Origin: Curtobacterium ammoniigenes NBRC 101786
GTDB taxonomy: Bacteria; Actinomycetota; Actinomycetes; Actinomycetales; Microbacteriaceae
Direction: 5' to 3'
Length of the DNA: 64,000 nucleotides
Assembly (NCBI RefSeq): GCF_001571045.1
Contig: NZ_BCSV01000001.1
Location: 434,001 to 498,000, forward strand
Shown here: positions 8,610 to 17,725 of the stretch, piece by piece
Layout of the letters: each line of letters starts with the position of its first letter
How positions within the stretch are numbered: the first letter of the stretch is position 1
Translations under genes and position numbers: made by a program
Notes under the pieces: model-generated
Databases searched by the model: none
Told to the model about the DNA's origin: nothing
The model's input: the letters and a program-made list of their open reading frames with translations, nothing else

Positions 8610-10802
8610 ATGGCGCGATCGGCAGGATCGACGGCGGTGCGGCGTGGCGATGTGCAGGGTCTCCGGGCCGTGGCAGTCGCCGGCGTCGTCGCAAACCACA
8701 CGGTTCATGCTCCGGTCGGGGGATTCGTCGGGGTCGATGTGTTCTTCGTCATCAGCGGCTTTCTCATCACTGGTCTGCTCGTTCGCGAACACGGGCGCAC
8801 CGGCCGCATCTCGTTCGTCGAGTTCTATCGGCGCCGCATCCGTCGGATCGTCCCCGCTGCGTTCGCGGCATTGACCGTGACGGTCGCGGCGACGTTCCTC
8901 CTGTACGGGCGCGGGCGCGGCACGACCGTCGTGCAGGACGCGCTCGCCGCCGCGGGGTTCGTGGCGAATTGGCGGTTCGCAGCGGTCGGGACCGACTATT
9001 TCCAGGCCGACGGTCCGACATCGCCGCTGCAGCACTTCTGGTCGCTCTCCGTCGAAGAGCAGTTCTACCTCGTCTGGCCGTTGCTCCTCGTCGTGGTTCT
9101 GGCGGTGCATCGGAGGGCCGGCATGCGCCGCCGTGGTCGCGTCGGGGCCGCCGTGCTGCCGCTGCTCACCGTCGTCGGGCTCGGAGGCGCGTCGCTGGCC
9201 TGGGCGTTCATCGAGACGTCGACCTCGCCCACAGTCGCATATTTCTCCACGCCGGCCCGAGCCTGGGAGCTCGGCATCGGCGCCGTGCTCGCCCTCGCCG
9301 CTCCGCGGCTGTCGGGGATCCCGCATGCTGTGCGCGTCGCTTCCGCGTGGACGGGTCTGTTGATCATTGTCGGCTCGATGATCGTGATTGACGGGGCGCA
9401 GCGGTTCCCAGCGCCCCTCGCGCTCCTGCCGACGCTTGGAGCAGCCCTCGTGATTCTTGCCGGCTGCACGGACGACCGCTGGCGATTCGGGGTCCTCGAT
9501 AACCGGCTCATGCGGTGGGGCGGGGATATCTCGTATTCGCTGTATCTCTGGCACTTTCCGGTTGTGATTCTCGGCGGCCCGCTCGTCGTCTTCCTCCTCG
9601 GCGACCGCACGTCTTCGGCGGTGCTTGCCCCGGTCATCCTCGTCGTGACGGCGCTCGGTCTCGCCGTGCTGTCGTGGCGATGCATCGAGCGCCCTGTGCT
9701 CCGGAGCGCCTGGTTGCAGCCGTCGAGCTCGGCTGGGCTGCGTGCGTACCGGCGTGGTGCTCGCCGGCCCCTCCTCGCCCTTGGGATATCGGTCGCCGTC
9801 TGTGCTGCGACCGTCGGTGTCGCGTGGGGGACGGACGGAATACGCGCCTCCGTGTCGACGGGAAACGCGGAGGCCGCACCCGTATCGACGCCGTCCCCGT
9901 CCGCATCGGGTGGGAGCGGGAGCGGCGAAGGCTCGCAGGGCGCACTCACCGCTGCGATCACCCAAGCGCTCGCCGCACGCTCGTGGCCAGCGGGCCTTGA
10001 GCCTGCGGTTGCCGACGTGAAGAACGAGACGCTTCCGGGAAATACCGCGCGGTGTGGTTCGGCCGCGTGGCTCCCAGCAGCGGAGTGCACGTTCGGTTCA
10101 CCGACAGCCGAGCACCGGGCCGTCCTCGTCGGCGACTCGATCGCCCAGTCGTATGTTCCGGCGCTCGCGGCGATCTTCGGGACGGGGTCGTGGTCGTTGC
10201 GGATCACGTCGATGTACGCGTGTCCGTTCATCGACCATGCGGTCGGTGTCGACACCCGAGCAGATGCCGTTTGCGCGGATCGCCGCGATCAGGAGGCACA
10301 GGCGGTGGCGACCATGAAGCCGGACCTCCTCATCGTCGGCAACACGTTCTGGAGGGGCACCGACCCGGCGACGGGGAGGGTGGTCACCCTGACGGACTGG
10401 CATGCCGGGTTCGAGGCGATGATGCGACGTGTGGTGCCGGACGCGAAGCAGACGATCGTCATCGCTCCGCCGCCCTACGACAAAGACATCGGGGCGTGCT
10501 ACAGCGCGTTCGGTGGGCCTTCGGCGTGCGTGAGCAGCGTCCTCGCCCCCGATTCGACGTGGAGCGAGATGCTGTCCGATCAGCTCGCGGCGGCCTCCGA
10601 TCTGCACTACACGCTGATCGACTCCCGCCCGTGGTTCTGCACTTCCGGCGGCCAATGCCCGGCCTTTGTCGGCAAGCTGCTCACCAAGAAGGATGCAGCC
10701 CATCCGACCGCGCTCTACGTCGAGCGGCTGACCCCGGTGATCCGAGCGGCGTTCGTCGCTGCGAAGGTGCCGGGACTGGAGCCCGGCGGAACATCAGGAT
10801 GA
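8610..10802 (+). CDS. OafA-like membrane O-acyltransferase with SGNH domain (first copy)
   Basis: 730 residues. Predicted to acylate (usually acetylate) surface glycan sugars. The N-terminal acyltransferase-3 domain has about ten helices and the conserved elements ANHTVHAPVGGF (catalytic His), GVDVFFVISGFLITG, FYRRRIRRI and WSLSVEEQFYLVWP. After a last helix and a Ser/Pro/Gly linker (about 425-455) an extracytoplasmic SGNH domain follows with block I LVGDSIAQS (near 505) and a C-terminal DAAHPT (near 693) carrying the catalytic His. The start ATG has GAGGAGG ~10 nt upstream. The stop overlaps the second acyltransferase start (ATGA). Confidence 0.92.
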   Translation: MARSAGSTAVRRGDVQGLRAVAVAGVVANHTVHAPVGGFVGVDVFFVISGFLITGLLVREHGRTGRISFVEFYRRRIRRIVPAAFAALTVTVAATFLLYGRGRGTTVVQDALAAAGFVANWRFAAVGTDYFQADGPTSPLQHFWSLSVEEQFYLVWPLLLVVVLAVHRRAGMRRRGRVGAAVLPLLTVVGLGGASLAWAFIETSTSPTVAYFSTPARAWELGIGAVLALAAPRLSGIPHAVRVASAWTGLLIIVGSMIVIDGAQRFPAPLALLPTLGAALVILAGCTDDRWRFGVLDNRLMRWGGDISYSLYLWHFPVVILGGPLVVFLLGDRTSSAVLAPVILVVTALGLAVLSWRCIERPVLRSAWLQPSSSAGLRAYRRGARRPLLALGISVAVCAATVGVAWGTDGIRASVSTGNAEAAPVSTPSPSASGGSGSGEGSQGALTAAITQALAARSWPAGLEPAVADVKNETLPGNTARCGSAAWLPAAECTFGSPTAEHRAVLVGDSIAQSYVPALAAIFGTGSWSLRITSMYACPFIDHAVGVDTRADAVCADRRDQEAQAVATMKPDLLIVGNTFWRGTDPATGRVVTLTDWHAGFEAMMRRVVPDAKQTIVIAPPPYDKDIGACYSAFGGPSACVSSVLAPDSTWSEMLSDQLAAASDLHYTLIDSRPWFCTSGGQCPAFVGKLLTKKDAAHPTALYVERLTPVIRAAFVAAKVPGLEPGGTSG

Positions 10803-13057
10803 CGCCGATATCGCCACGCCCGCCCCAGGCAGCGCGTGCCGCCACGTCGTCGCTGGCCAGCGGTCGGCGGGCTGACATCGAAGGGTTGCGCGGCGTCGCG
10901 GTCGGACTTGTGGTTGCGCAGCACCTCTTCGGATGGCCATCGGGCGGTTTCATCGGCGTCGACGTATTCTTCGTCGTCTCCGGGTTCCTGATCACGGGAC
11001 TCATCGCCGATGAGGTCGAGAGGACGGGCCGACTCGACGTCGCCGCGTTCTATCGACGTCGGGCGCGACGAATTCTCCCCGCTGCGCTGGTCGTCCTCGC
11101 GGTCACGGTGATCGCCACGGCCGTCCTGTTCTTCCGGGCTCGCGCGACGGCTGTCGCATTCGACGCGATTGCTGCTGCGACGATGGTGCAGAACTGGCAT
11201 CTGATCCGCACCGGGACGAGCTACTTCGCGGACGACGGCTCCACCTCACCTCTGCAGCACTTCTGGTCGCTCGCAGTGGAGGAGCAGTTCTATCTCCTGT
11301 GGCCCGCGGCAGTCCTCGTGGTCGTGGCGCTGGCGCGACGGCGGCATGCGAGCGCCACGAACTGGGACGCAGCAACGCCGATTCGCTGGTCCATCGGGTT
11401 GGTTCCGCTCCTCGCGGTCGCCACAAGCGCATCGTTCGTCGTCGCGTGCTGGGAGTCGGTCGCGCACGCGGGGTGGGCATATTTCTCATTGGAGTCGCGA
11501 GCGTGGGAGCTCGGTGTCGGTTGTTTGGCTGCGTTCGCTGGTCGACGGTGGCGGATGGGCCAGGCGGCGTCGACGATGCTGATCGGCGCCGGACTCGGGG
11601 TGCTGGCCTGCGGAGCGATCCTTCTCACGGGCACCATGCCGTTCCCAGGACCGTGGGCTCTCGTTCCCGTGTGCGCCACGGTCGCGATCCTCTTCGGAGG
11701 ACGTTCGATGTCGACAGGGGACTCGGAGCGCCTTCCGAGCAGAGGAGTGCACCGCGCCCTTGCATGCAAGGCGATACTTGGCATTCTTCCGAGTAGGCCG
11801 CTGCGCGGGCTCGGACGTATCTCGTATTCGCTCTACCTCTGGCACCTTCCGCTCGCCGTCTTCGCTGCTGCGCTCCTCCCGGCGGTTGCGGCGCCGATGG
11901 TGTCGGTCGTCGTCGCCGTCGGCCTCGCCGCGATCAGCACGCGCTTTATCGAAGAGCCGTTCCGTCGGCATCGAGCGTTCAGCGAAGCACGTCACCGCAT
12001 AGGGCCGCGGCGGCGCAGCGTTCGCGCGCACCCGCTCGTCGTACCGGGCACCGCCGCGGTGCTCGTCGTCTGCCTGACGGGGCTGCAGGTCCGTGGGCCG
12101 TCGTGGTTCGCCGAGCCCGACGCGCTGGCCGCGCCTCCTGCGCGCCAGAACTCCTCGGCGTCGTTCGCGTCGACGACGTCCATCGAGCAGGCGATTGCCG
12201 ATTCTCTCCGGTCCACGCACTGGCCGGTGTCGACCGATCCTGCCCTGGACCGTGTGGACGCGAGCGCGTCGGCTGCGGCGGCGGTGCAGGCGCACGGCTG
12301 TCTCGTCGACCCAGTCGGGCTCACCGCCGCCGAGCTCCGTACAGCGATGGCGCGCTGCACGTTCGGCAGGGGGCCAGCCGACCGGACTATCGCCGTTGTC
12401 GGCGATTCCATCGCAGCGAGCTGGCTGCCCGCACTCCTCCCGCTCGCTGCGCTCGGTTGGCGCGTCGTCGGGATCGGCCTCGAGAGTTGTCCGGCCGCCG
12501 AGGCTCCGACCGCGGACCGGCTTCGACGTCCGGACTTCCCATCGGATTGCGCAGAAGCGATGCGCCGCGCGCTCGCGCTGGTCCACGCCCTCGACCCCGA
12601 ACGGGTGGTCCTGTCGAGCGCGCTCGGTGCCTACCAGCGACAACGCACCTCCGGCGACCCGGAAGCCGCGTGGGCTCGGTCCGTCGTGCGCGCGATCGAC
12701 ACGCTCGGGCTGCCGCCGAATCGGGTTGCCGTATTCGGCTCGCCGCCGGAGACGACGCCCGTCACCGCATGTGCGACGCGCGTGCTCGGTCCGGGCATGT
12801 GCGAGCGGAGTCCGTCAGCGGACTGGTTCGCGAAGCGAGCCGCCGAGCAGACCGCGACGCAGCGCGCAGGCGCGGAGTTCGTCGACACGTCGCGCTGGTT
12901 CTGCGACGCAGCCTGGCACTGCCCGGCGATCGTCGACGATGTCGTCGTGAAGGCCGACGGCGGTCACCTGACGAACGCGTATGCGATGCGGTTGTCGAAC
13001 CTCGTCGAGCGATCGGTGCTCGGCTTCGATCCCGACGTCGGGCGATCTGCGAGGTGA
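10799..13057 (+). CDS. OafA-like membrane O-acyltransferase with SGNH domain (second copy)
   Basis: 752 residues, same architecture as its upstream neighbour: acyltransferase-3 domain (AQHLFGWPSGGF, GVDVFFVVSGFLITG, FYRRRARRILPA, WSLAVEEQFYLLWP), linker, and SGNH domain (VVGDSIAAS near 533; DGGHLT near 719). The two are clear paralogs but diverged in the helices and SGNH domain, so they probably act on different sugars or positions. The ATG at 10799 overlaps the previous TGA; earlier in-frame codons lie inside the upstream gene. The GTG of the next gene overlaps its stop (13054-13057). Confidence 0.92.
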   Translation: MTPISPRPPQAARAATSSLASGRRADIEGLRGVAVGLVVAQHLFGWPSGGFIGVDVFFVVSGFLITGLIADEVERTGRLDVAAFYRRRARRILPAALVVLAVTVIATAVLFFRARATAVAFDAIAAATMVQNWHLIRTGTSYFADDGSTSPLQHFWSLAVEEQFYLLWPAAVLVVVALARRRHASATNWDAATPIRWSIGLVPLLAVATSASFVVACWESVAHAGWAYFSLESRAWELGVGCLAAFAGRRWRMGQAASTMLIGAGLGVLACGAILLTGTMPFPGPWALVPVCATVAILFGGRSMSTGDSERLPSRGVHRALACKAILGILPSRPLRGLGRISYSLYLWHLPLAVFAAALLPAVAAPMVSVVVAVGLAAISTRFIEEPFRRHRAFSEARHRIGPRRRSVRAHPLVVPGTAAVLVVCLTGLQVRGPSWFAEPDALAAPPARQNSSASFASTTSIEQAIADSLRSTHWPVSTDPALDRVDASASAAAAVQAHGCLVDPVGLTAAELRTAMARCTFGRGPADRTIAVVGDSIAASWLPALLPLAALGWRVVGIGLESCPAAEAPTADRLRRPDFPSDCAEAMRRALALVHALDPERVVLSSALGAYQRQRTSGDPEAAWARSVVRAIDTLGLPPNRVAVFGSPPETTPVTACATRVLGPGMCERSPSADWFAKRAAEQTATQRAGAEFVDTSRWFCDAAWHCPAIVDDVVVKADGGHLTNAYAMRLSNLVERSVLGFDPDVGRSAR

Positions 13058-14220
13058 AAGCCGGAGGAGGAACCGAGCCGGCAGGCGGCCCTGTCGGAGG
13101 AGGCGGCGGACGGCCGGCGCAGGATCGCGTCGTGCACGCGCCTCCAGCCAGTCGTCGATCCCGCGCCCCGCATGTCATGCATCTGCTCGACGGGTTTCAC
13201 TGGGGAGGCGCCCAACGCGTTGCGCTTGACCTCATTCGGTATTCCGTGGACCGCGGGTTCGCGGTGACCGTCCTCGGTCGGGACGGGCCGATGCGGGCTG
13301 CATTCGACGACCTGCATGGCGTCTCGGTCGTGTCGCTGCCGGAGGCGTCCCGAAGCGGCGTGCTCGGGCAGATCGCAGCCGTCCGAGCGGCTGTCCGGGC
13401 CCGGCGTCCGGCGCTCCTGCACGCCCATCAGCGCCGCGAGGCGCTCATCGCGAACATGGTCGCCCGGCCACTCCGCATCCCGACTGTCGAGCACGCGCAC
13501 ACGGTGCTTCCGTCGCTGGGGTTTGCGCGCCTGTCGTTCCGATCGGACCGCGTGCTCGCGGTGTCGGAGGGGGTACGGGCGATGGTCGATCGTGCAGGTG
13601 CCGGCGATCGGGTCAGGCTCGTCGGAAACACCGCGTCCAGAGTGGACGTCAGCCCCTCGCGCGGGTGGACGCAGCCCGGTCGCGACGAGCCGCTTCGCTT
13701 GCTCGGGATTGGCCGACTCGAGCCGCAGAAAGATCCGCTTCGCTTCGTGCGGGTTGCGGCAGCCATCGCCGACCAGCGCCCGGTGCAAGCGATGTGGCTG
13801 GGGAATGGACCGCTGCGTCAGACCGCGGTCGACGCCGCCGTGGCCGCCGGCGTGAGCGTGGCATTCCCGGGACAGTCGGATGCGGTTGTCTCCGCGCTGG
13901 ATGATGCGCATGCGCTCGTCATGACCTCACGCTGGGAGGGGCTCCCGCTTGTGCTGCTCGAATCGTTCGCGCGCCGGCGCCCCGTGTATGCAACGCATGC
14001 GTGCGATGGTGACGGTGCACTCGCCGATGGCCGCGCGGTGAGCATCCCCGACGACGCGAGCGACCAGGAATTCGCGCGCACGATCCTCCACGATCTCGAC
14101 CGCTTCGACATGGAGGACCGGCTCGAGCGTGCGGCGGCCTACGCCGCTGCGCAGACACCCGACGTCGTCTTCGGGCGGGTACTCGCGGCCTACCGAGCTC
14201 TCGGAGTCGACGCCGCATGA
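13054..14220 (+). CDS. Glycosyltransferase, GT4 family
   Basis: 388 residues if started at the coupled GTG (GTGA overlap). The first ~37 residues are Gly/Pro/Arg-rich; the transferase fold starts at HVMHLLDGFHWGGAQRVALDL, so a later start (GTG near 13132 or the ATG at the MHLLDGF position) is possible. The acceptor half contains HAHQRREALIAN and PTVEHAH; the donor half shows LLGIGRLEPQKDPLRFVRV, MWLGNGP and the E-x7-E-like SRWEGLPLVLLESFA. Inferred role: addition of one sugar to the lipid-linked repeat unit on the cytosolic side. The ATG of the next gene overlaps the stop. Confidence 0.9.
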   Translation: MKAGGGTEPAGGPVGGGGGRPAQDRVVHAPPASRRSRAPHVMHLLDGFHWGGAQRVALDLIRYSVDRGFAVTVLGRDGPMRAAFDDLHGVSVVSLPEASRSGVLGQIAAVRAAVRARRPALLHAHQRREALIANMVARPLRIPTVEHAHTVLPSLGFARLSFRSDRVLAVSEGVRAMVDRAGAGDRVRLVGNTASRVDVSPSRGWTQPGRDEPLRLLGIGRLEPQKDPLRFVRVAAAIADQRPVQAMWLGNGPLRQTAVDAAVAAGVSVAFPGQSDAVVSALDDAHALVMTSRWEGLPLVLLESFARRRPVYATHACDGDGALADGRAVSIPDDASDQEFARTILHDLDRFDMEDRLERAAAYAAAQTPDVVFGRVLAAYRALGVDAA

Positions 14221-15290
14221 GGACGATTGCGCTCACGGCGGCCGGGGTCCGGATCGACCTCGTTCTGCACGGTGTGACGATCGAGGGGGAGCGCGAACTC
14301 CGCCGTGCCTGGGCAGGGTGCATTACCACGGGCCCACAACCGCCCGCGATGCGGATTCGCTGTCTGCTGGTGGAGTCGGAATCCGCCTCGCTTGCGCCCT
14401 TGCGTGCGGCCGCGATGCGGATGGGGTCGGAAGTCGGACCCGGCCAGCCCGACGTCGTCGCACAATCGTTCTCTGAACTGTCAGCCGCGATCGTCGCGCG
14501 TGTCACCGCCGCGGTCATCGAGCGGCGAAGCGACGACGCGACGCTGCTCCACGCAGCGGGTCTCGCGCGCCGGGGCTCGGTGATCGGCTTCGTGGGACCA
14601 TCGGGCGCCGGCAAATCGACGCTGATCCGGGAGATCGCCGACGAGTATGTCAGCGACGAGACCCTCGTCGTCGACGCGAGCGGGGTGGTTTCGCCATATC
14701 CGAAGCCGATCTCGATCGTTGCGGATGGGGCGCCGAAGACCCAGCATGCACCGGCGGACTTCGGCCTGCACCCGGTGACGGAGCGACTCCCGCTCGGAGC
14801 GCTCGTGCTGCTCGATCGCAGCCCTGGGACTCGGGAGGCGCGCATCCGTAGAGTGAGCCTTGCAGCGTCGATTCCAGATCTCGTTCCACAGGTCAGTCAC
14901 CTGGCGCGGCGTCGCGACGGGCTATCGCGGCTGTCCGTGCTCGTGGCATGCGCGGGTCCGCTGCTTCGCCTGACGTATGGCGAGAGTAGCCAGGTCCGGG
15001 CGATCCTCGACATGCTGGTCGACGATCGCCGAGCGCCCGCGAATCGATCGCCGGGGACGCCCGGACGGCGCTACCGGCGCGCCGTCATCGACTGGGTTCA
15101 GGATGCTGAGCATGTGATCGTCCTGCGGCAGAGCACCGTGAACGTGCTGTCTCCGAGCGCGAGTCTCGTCTGGCTCGCACTGGACTATCCGCAACCAGCC
15201 TCGCGCATCGCGCAGCGCGTCGGACTCGAGGCATCCCAGGCGGATCGCATCCTGTCCGAACTGCTCGAAGCGGAGCTCGTCGAGCGCTAG
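14217..15290 (+). CDS. HprK-related kinase fused to a PqqD-like domain
   Basis: 357 residues. Residues ~100-250 resemble HPr kinase/phosphorylase-like P-loop proteins: LLHAAGLARRG, P-loop GPSGAGKST (127-135), SDETL (146-150) and YPKPIS (161-166), a pattern of HprK-related kinases of exosortase/EPS loci and of lasso-peptide kinases. Residues ~296-357 look like a PqqD winged-helix domain (VIVLRQSTVNVLSPSASLVWLAL..., then QADRILSELLEAELV), a fold that binds leader peptides in RiPP systems. No precursor peptide is evident nearby. The substrate may be a peptide, a protein or a sugar; none is proven. It is the last gene of the plus-strand EPS block, coupled to the GT4 gene. Confidence 0.8.
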   Translation: MRTIALTAAGVRIDLVLHGVTIEGERELRRAWAGCITTGPQPPAMRIRCLLVESESASLAPLRAAAMRMGSEVGPGQPDVVAQSFSELSAAIVARVTAAVIERRSDDATLLHAAGLARRGSVIGFVGPSGAGKSTLIREIADEYVSDETLVVDASGVVSPYPKPISIVADGAPKTQHAPADFGLHPVTERLPLGALVLLDRSPGTREARIRRVSLAASIPDLVPQVSHLARRRDGLSRLSVLVACAGPLLRLTYGESSQVRAILDMLVDDRRAPANRSPGTPGRRYRRAVIDWVQDAEHVIVLRQSTVNVLSPSASLVWLALDYPQPASRIAQRVGLEASQADRILSELLEAELVER

Positions 15291-15354
15291 GGACGCCGAG
15301 GTGCGTCGTTGCGACTGCCGGACCCACGCGTGGTGAGGTTGCAGGGCGAGCGGC

Positions 15355-16251
15355 TCACTGAGTTGACGAGGTGGCGGCACTGCCGGCGCGGCGCTCCATC
15401 CGTCGAAGACAGGCGAGCACCTCGGCGGCGCCGCTCCCCGATGCGTCAAGCACCGTAGCGCGCATTCGCGCGATGTCCGCGGAGACGTCCGGCGGCACCG
15501 CGTTCGCCGGAAAGCCGTCTCGCCGCCAGGTGAACCAGCCGGGCACAATTCCGAGGAGTTGCTTCGCCAGGACGCTCCATGCGTCGAGCACGAGCGTGCT
15601 CGCGCTCCGCTGCGCGAGCCATGCCGACTGCTGCGACGTCTGTCGCGGATGTCGGCGGTATAGGACGACCGGCGGTCCCGAGCGCCGCAGGCGCAGGCCA
15701 GCGGTCGCGGCCCGCAGCCAGAGGTCGTAGTCCTCGCTCGCGACATCGCGGTAGGCGCCGATCGCGCGGATCGACCCGGTGCGTCCGATCATCGACGAAT
15801 GGAGGAACGGGTTCTCGACGAGCAGCTCCAGCCGAGCGACGTCGCCGTCGAGGCGACGCGTCATCGCAGGTTTGACCAGGGCGGTGCCGCTCCGCCATCG
15901 CAGCCAGGGCGAGAACGCGAGGTCGGCCGAGTCGAGCACTGATCGCTGCGCGCGGAAGCGCCATGGCAAGCAGATGTCATCGGCGTCCATCCGGCACATG
16001 AACGGGGTGTCGACGGCGTCGAGCAGGGCGTTGGCCGAGCGTGCGATGCCGATCGGATCCCCGACCAGAACGCTGAGCCGACGATCGCGAATCCGTCGCA
16101 GGACATCGGCCGTTCCGTCGGTGCTTCCGTCGTCGCGAACGATGAGCAGGCCGTCATCGGGGAGCGCACGCAGCGTGGAGTACACCGCTGCTCCGATGGT
16201 GGCAGCGGCGTTTCGCGCCGGCATGACGCAGGTGATTCCGGAACTGCGCAT
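15355..16251 (-). CDS. Glycosyltransferase, GT2 family
   Basis: 298 residues, GT-A fold. Motifs: CVMPARNAAATIG at the N-terminus, DDGSTDGT (nucleotide binding), the DXD-like RMDADDI (metal/nucleotide-sugar binding) and SEDYDLWLR (catalytic base region, ED). It is convergent to the HprK-PqqD gene, 64 nt from its stop, and is probably the last gene of the glycan locus. No transmembrane segment. The acceptor and donor are unknown. Confidence 0.9.
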   Translation of the reverse strand: MRSSGITCVMPARNAAATIGAAVYSTLRALPDDGLLIVRDDGSTDGTADVLRRIRDRRLSVLVGDPIGIARSANALLDAVDTPFMCRMDADDICLPWRFRAQRSVLDSADLAFSPWLRWRSGTALVKPAMTRRLDGDVARLELLVENPFLHSSMIGRTGSIRAIGAYRDVASEDYDLWLRAATAGLRLRRSGPPVVLYRRHPRQTSQQSAWLAQRSASTLVLDAWSVLAKQLLGIVPGWFTWRRDGFPANAVPPDVSADIARMRATVLDASGSGAAEVLACLRRMERRAGSAATSSTQ

Positions 16252-16453
16252 GAGACCAGAGCGTCACCGCGGACTTCCGGGTTCCGCGAGCCGAGCGCGG
16301 CCCGGACCCGGTTCGCCCCGCAAACTTCACGTCGTATCCCACCTGGGCGCTCCACTGGTGTGCACCCACTCGTCCGCACGGTGCACGCCCGCGCTGAGCA
16401 CCCGCTCGTCCCCGAGGTGCGTAGCCGAGCAGAGCGTCGCTCGGCCGCCTGAG

Positions 16454-16486
16454 GCTTCCCCGTAGGATTGCTTGACGCGGGGAAGC
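16454..16486. repeat. Perfect 9-bp inverted repeat upstream of tRNA-Arg
   Basis: GCTTCCCCG (16454-16462) and CGGGGAAGC (16478-16486) flank a 15-nt loop that contains TAGGAT (16463-16468), a good match to the -10 boxes used elsewhere in this window, and TTGACG. It may be the tRNA promoter enclosed in a palindrome, or a terminator hairpin for something to the left. Only the symmetry is certain. Confidence 0.6.
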
Positions 16487-16497
16487 GACGCCTCCTT

Positions 16498-16570
16498 GCC
16501 CCTGTAGCTCAGTGGATAGAGCAGACGGTTTCTACCCGTCGTGCCGCGGGTTCGAATCCTGCCAGGGGCA
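16498..16570 (+). tRNA. tRNA-Arg (anticodon UCU)
   Basis: A 73-nt cloverleaf: acceptor GCCCCTG/CAGGGGC with discriminator A, D-arm GCTC...GAGC, anticodon stem GACGG/CCGTC with loop TTTCTAC (anticodon TCT), and T-arm GCGGG-TTCGAAT-CCTGC. CCA is not encoded. It reads the rare AGA codon. Confidence 0.97.
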
Positions 16571-16595
16571 CGACCGCCCCGCGCCGCAAACGGAA

Positions 16596-17585
16596 TCAGA
16601 GATCGTCGTCTTCCTCGGCCCGGCGACGAAGCTCGCTGGCACTCACGGGGTGGGCGTACGGCGACTCGTCGGTCTCGTGCGGATCCGCCGGCTCGACATT
16701 TCCCTGCTCGATCCGCGTCGGAACAGAACTCGTGGTCGTCGGGACGACTGCGGCGGCGTCGCCCTTCGGCTCAGTGAGCGCACCGGTTACCGGCGGGAGC
16801 GGCGCAGCCGTAGGGAGCCCCACTGATCGGTCGCTTCCGGAATCGCTGCTCGGGTCGTGCTCTGCATTCGCGGTCTGCCCGATTGCGGTGCCCTCGAACC
16901 GAGCATTCCCGTTGGACGCGGCTGGGCTGAGCGGTTGTGGCTGCTTGAGGGCGGGTGTCGCGGCGGACGGCGACGACGGGGTGGGACGCGCCTCCGGTGT
17001 GGTGCGGGGTGAATCCGGAGCGCCACCGGTGCGCTTCTGGTCCGCGTTCCACTGCTGCTGGCGCCGGATCAGATCGTGGTCGGGGTCGGGGGATTCGAAT
17101 TTCCAGCGCTCGAGATCGGCGCGGAAGAGCTTGCGCGCCTTCGCGGGACGCATCTGCCACTCGAGCATCCGGTCGCGGAACTCGGCGAGGGACTGCTCGG
17201 CCTGGAAGCTGAACGTGGACGAGTTCTTCTTGATGTCGGCGATCTCGTGCTGCGCCCAGTTCGCGGCGACGACAGCGCCTGCGATCGGCAGGAGGCGCAG
17301 ACGGATGTCGGCGTCCTCCGCGAGGTGATCGGCGTAGGCGCGCTCGTCATGCCCGAGGTTGCCCCAGTTCGCGGCTTTCCGCGCGGCGGACAGGACGGTT
17401 GCGACAGCGGCGTTCCGTGCCTCCCGGTCGTGCATGTCGACGGCGCGTTTGGTCGCCGCTCGCCCGATCAGCGCCGCGATGAGCCCCGCCAGCACGATCG
17501 CGACGAAGGGGATGATCGCGCCGGAGAGGACGCGCCATCCGGAGGTCGATCCGGTCCAGCTCAGGAAGTCATTCCACCATTGCAT
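16596..17585 (-). CDS. Membrane-anchored protein of unknown function
   Basis: 329 residues. One strong helix near the N-terminus (about 17-40, SGAIIPFVAIVLAGLIAALIG), then a charged, Ala-rich helical region (about 45-150) with conserved-looking ANWGNLGHDERAYADHLAEDADIRL, and a long Pro/Ser/Thr-rich low-complexity tail ending in EEDDDL. The ATG at 17585 (MQWWNDF) was chosen because TATGGT sits 6 nt upstream, as for a leaderless transcript; an ATG at 17609 is the alternative. No specific family is recognised. Its stop is 26 nt from the convergent tRNA-Arg. Confidence 0.7.
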   Translation of the reverse strand: MQWWNDFLSWTGSTSGWRVLSGAIIPFVAIVLAGLIAALIGRAATKRAVDMHDREARNAAVATVLSAARKAANWGNLGHDERAYADHLAEDADIRLRLLPIAGAVVAANWAQHEIADIKKNSSTFSFQAEQSLAEFRDRMLEWQMRPAKARKLFRADLERWKFESPDPDHDLIRRQQQWNADQKRTGGAPDSPRTTPEARPTPSSPSAATPALKQPQPLSPAASNGNARFEGTAIGQTANAEHDPSSDSGSDRSVGLPTAAPLPPVTGALTEPKGDAAAVVPTTTSSVPTRIEQGNVEPADPHETDESPYAHPVSASELRRRAEEDDDL

Positions 17586-17725
17586 GGCCGAACCATAGTG
17601 GTTGACCATGCCGGTCTCAGGGAGGACAGGCGGGGAGGTGTGGATCGCTCCCGTGCCGACTCGGCGCGCGAGCGGAATACGATGAGCCGCGGCCGGCGTT
17701 GACCCGGACGACGAAAGGGATCGCA

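Noticed and set aside
8192-8640. Possible small precursor peptide for the HprK-PqqD protein in the 439-nt gap
   Set aside because: All short frames here are Arg/Pro/Ala-rich, pass through the 32-bp repeats and lack a ribosome binding site.
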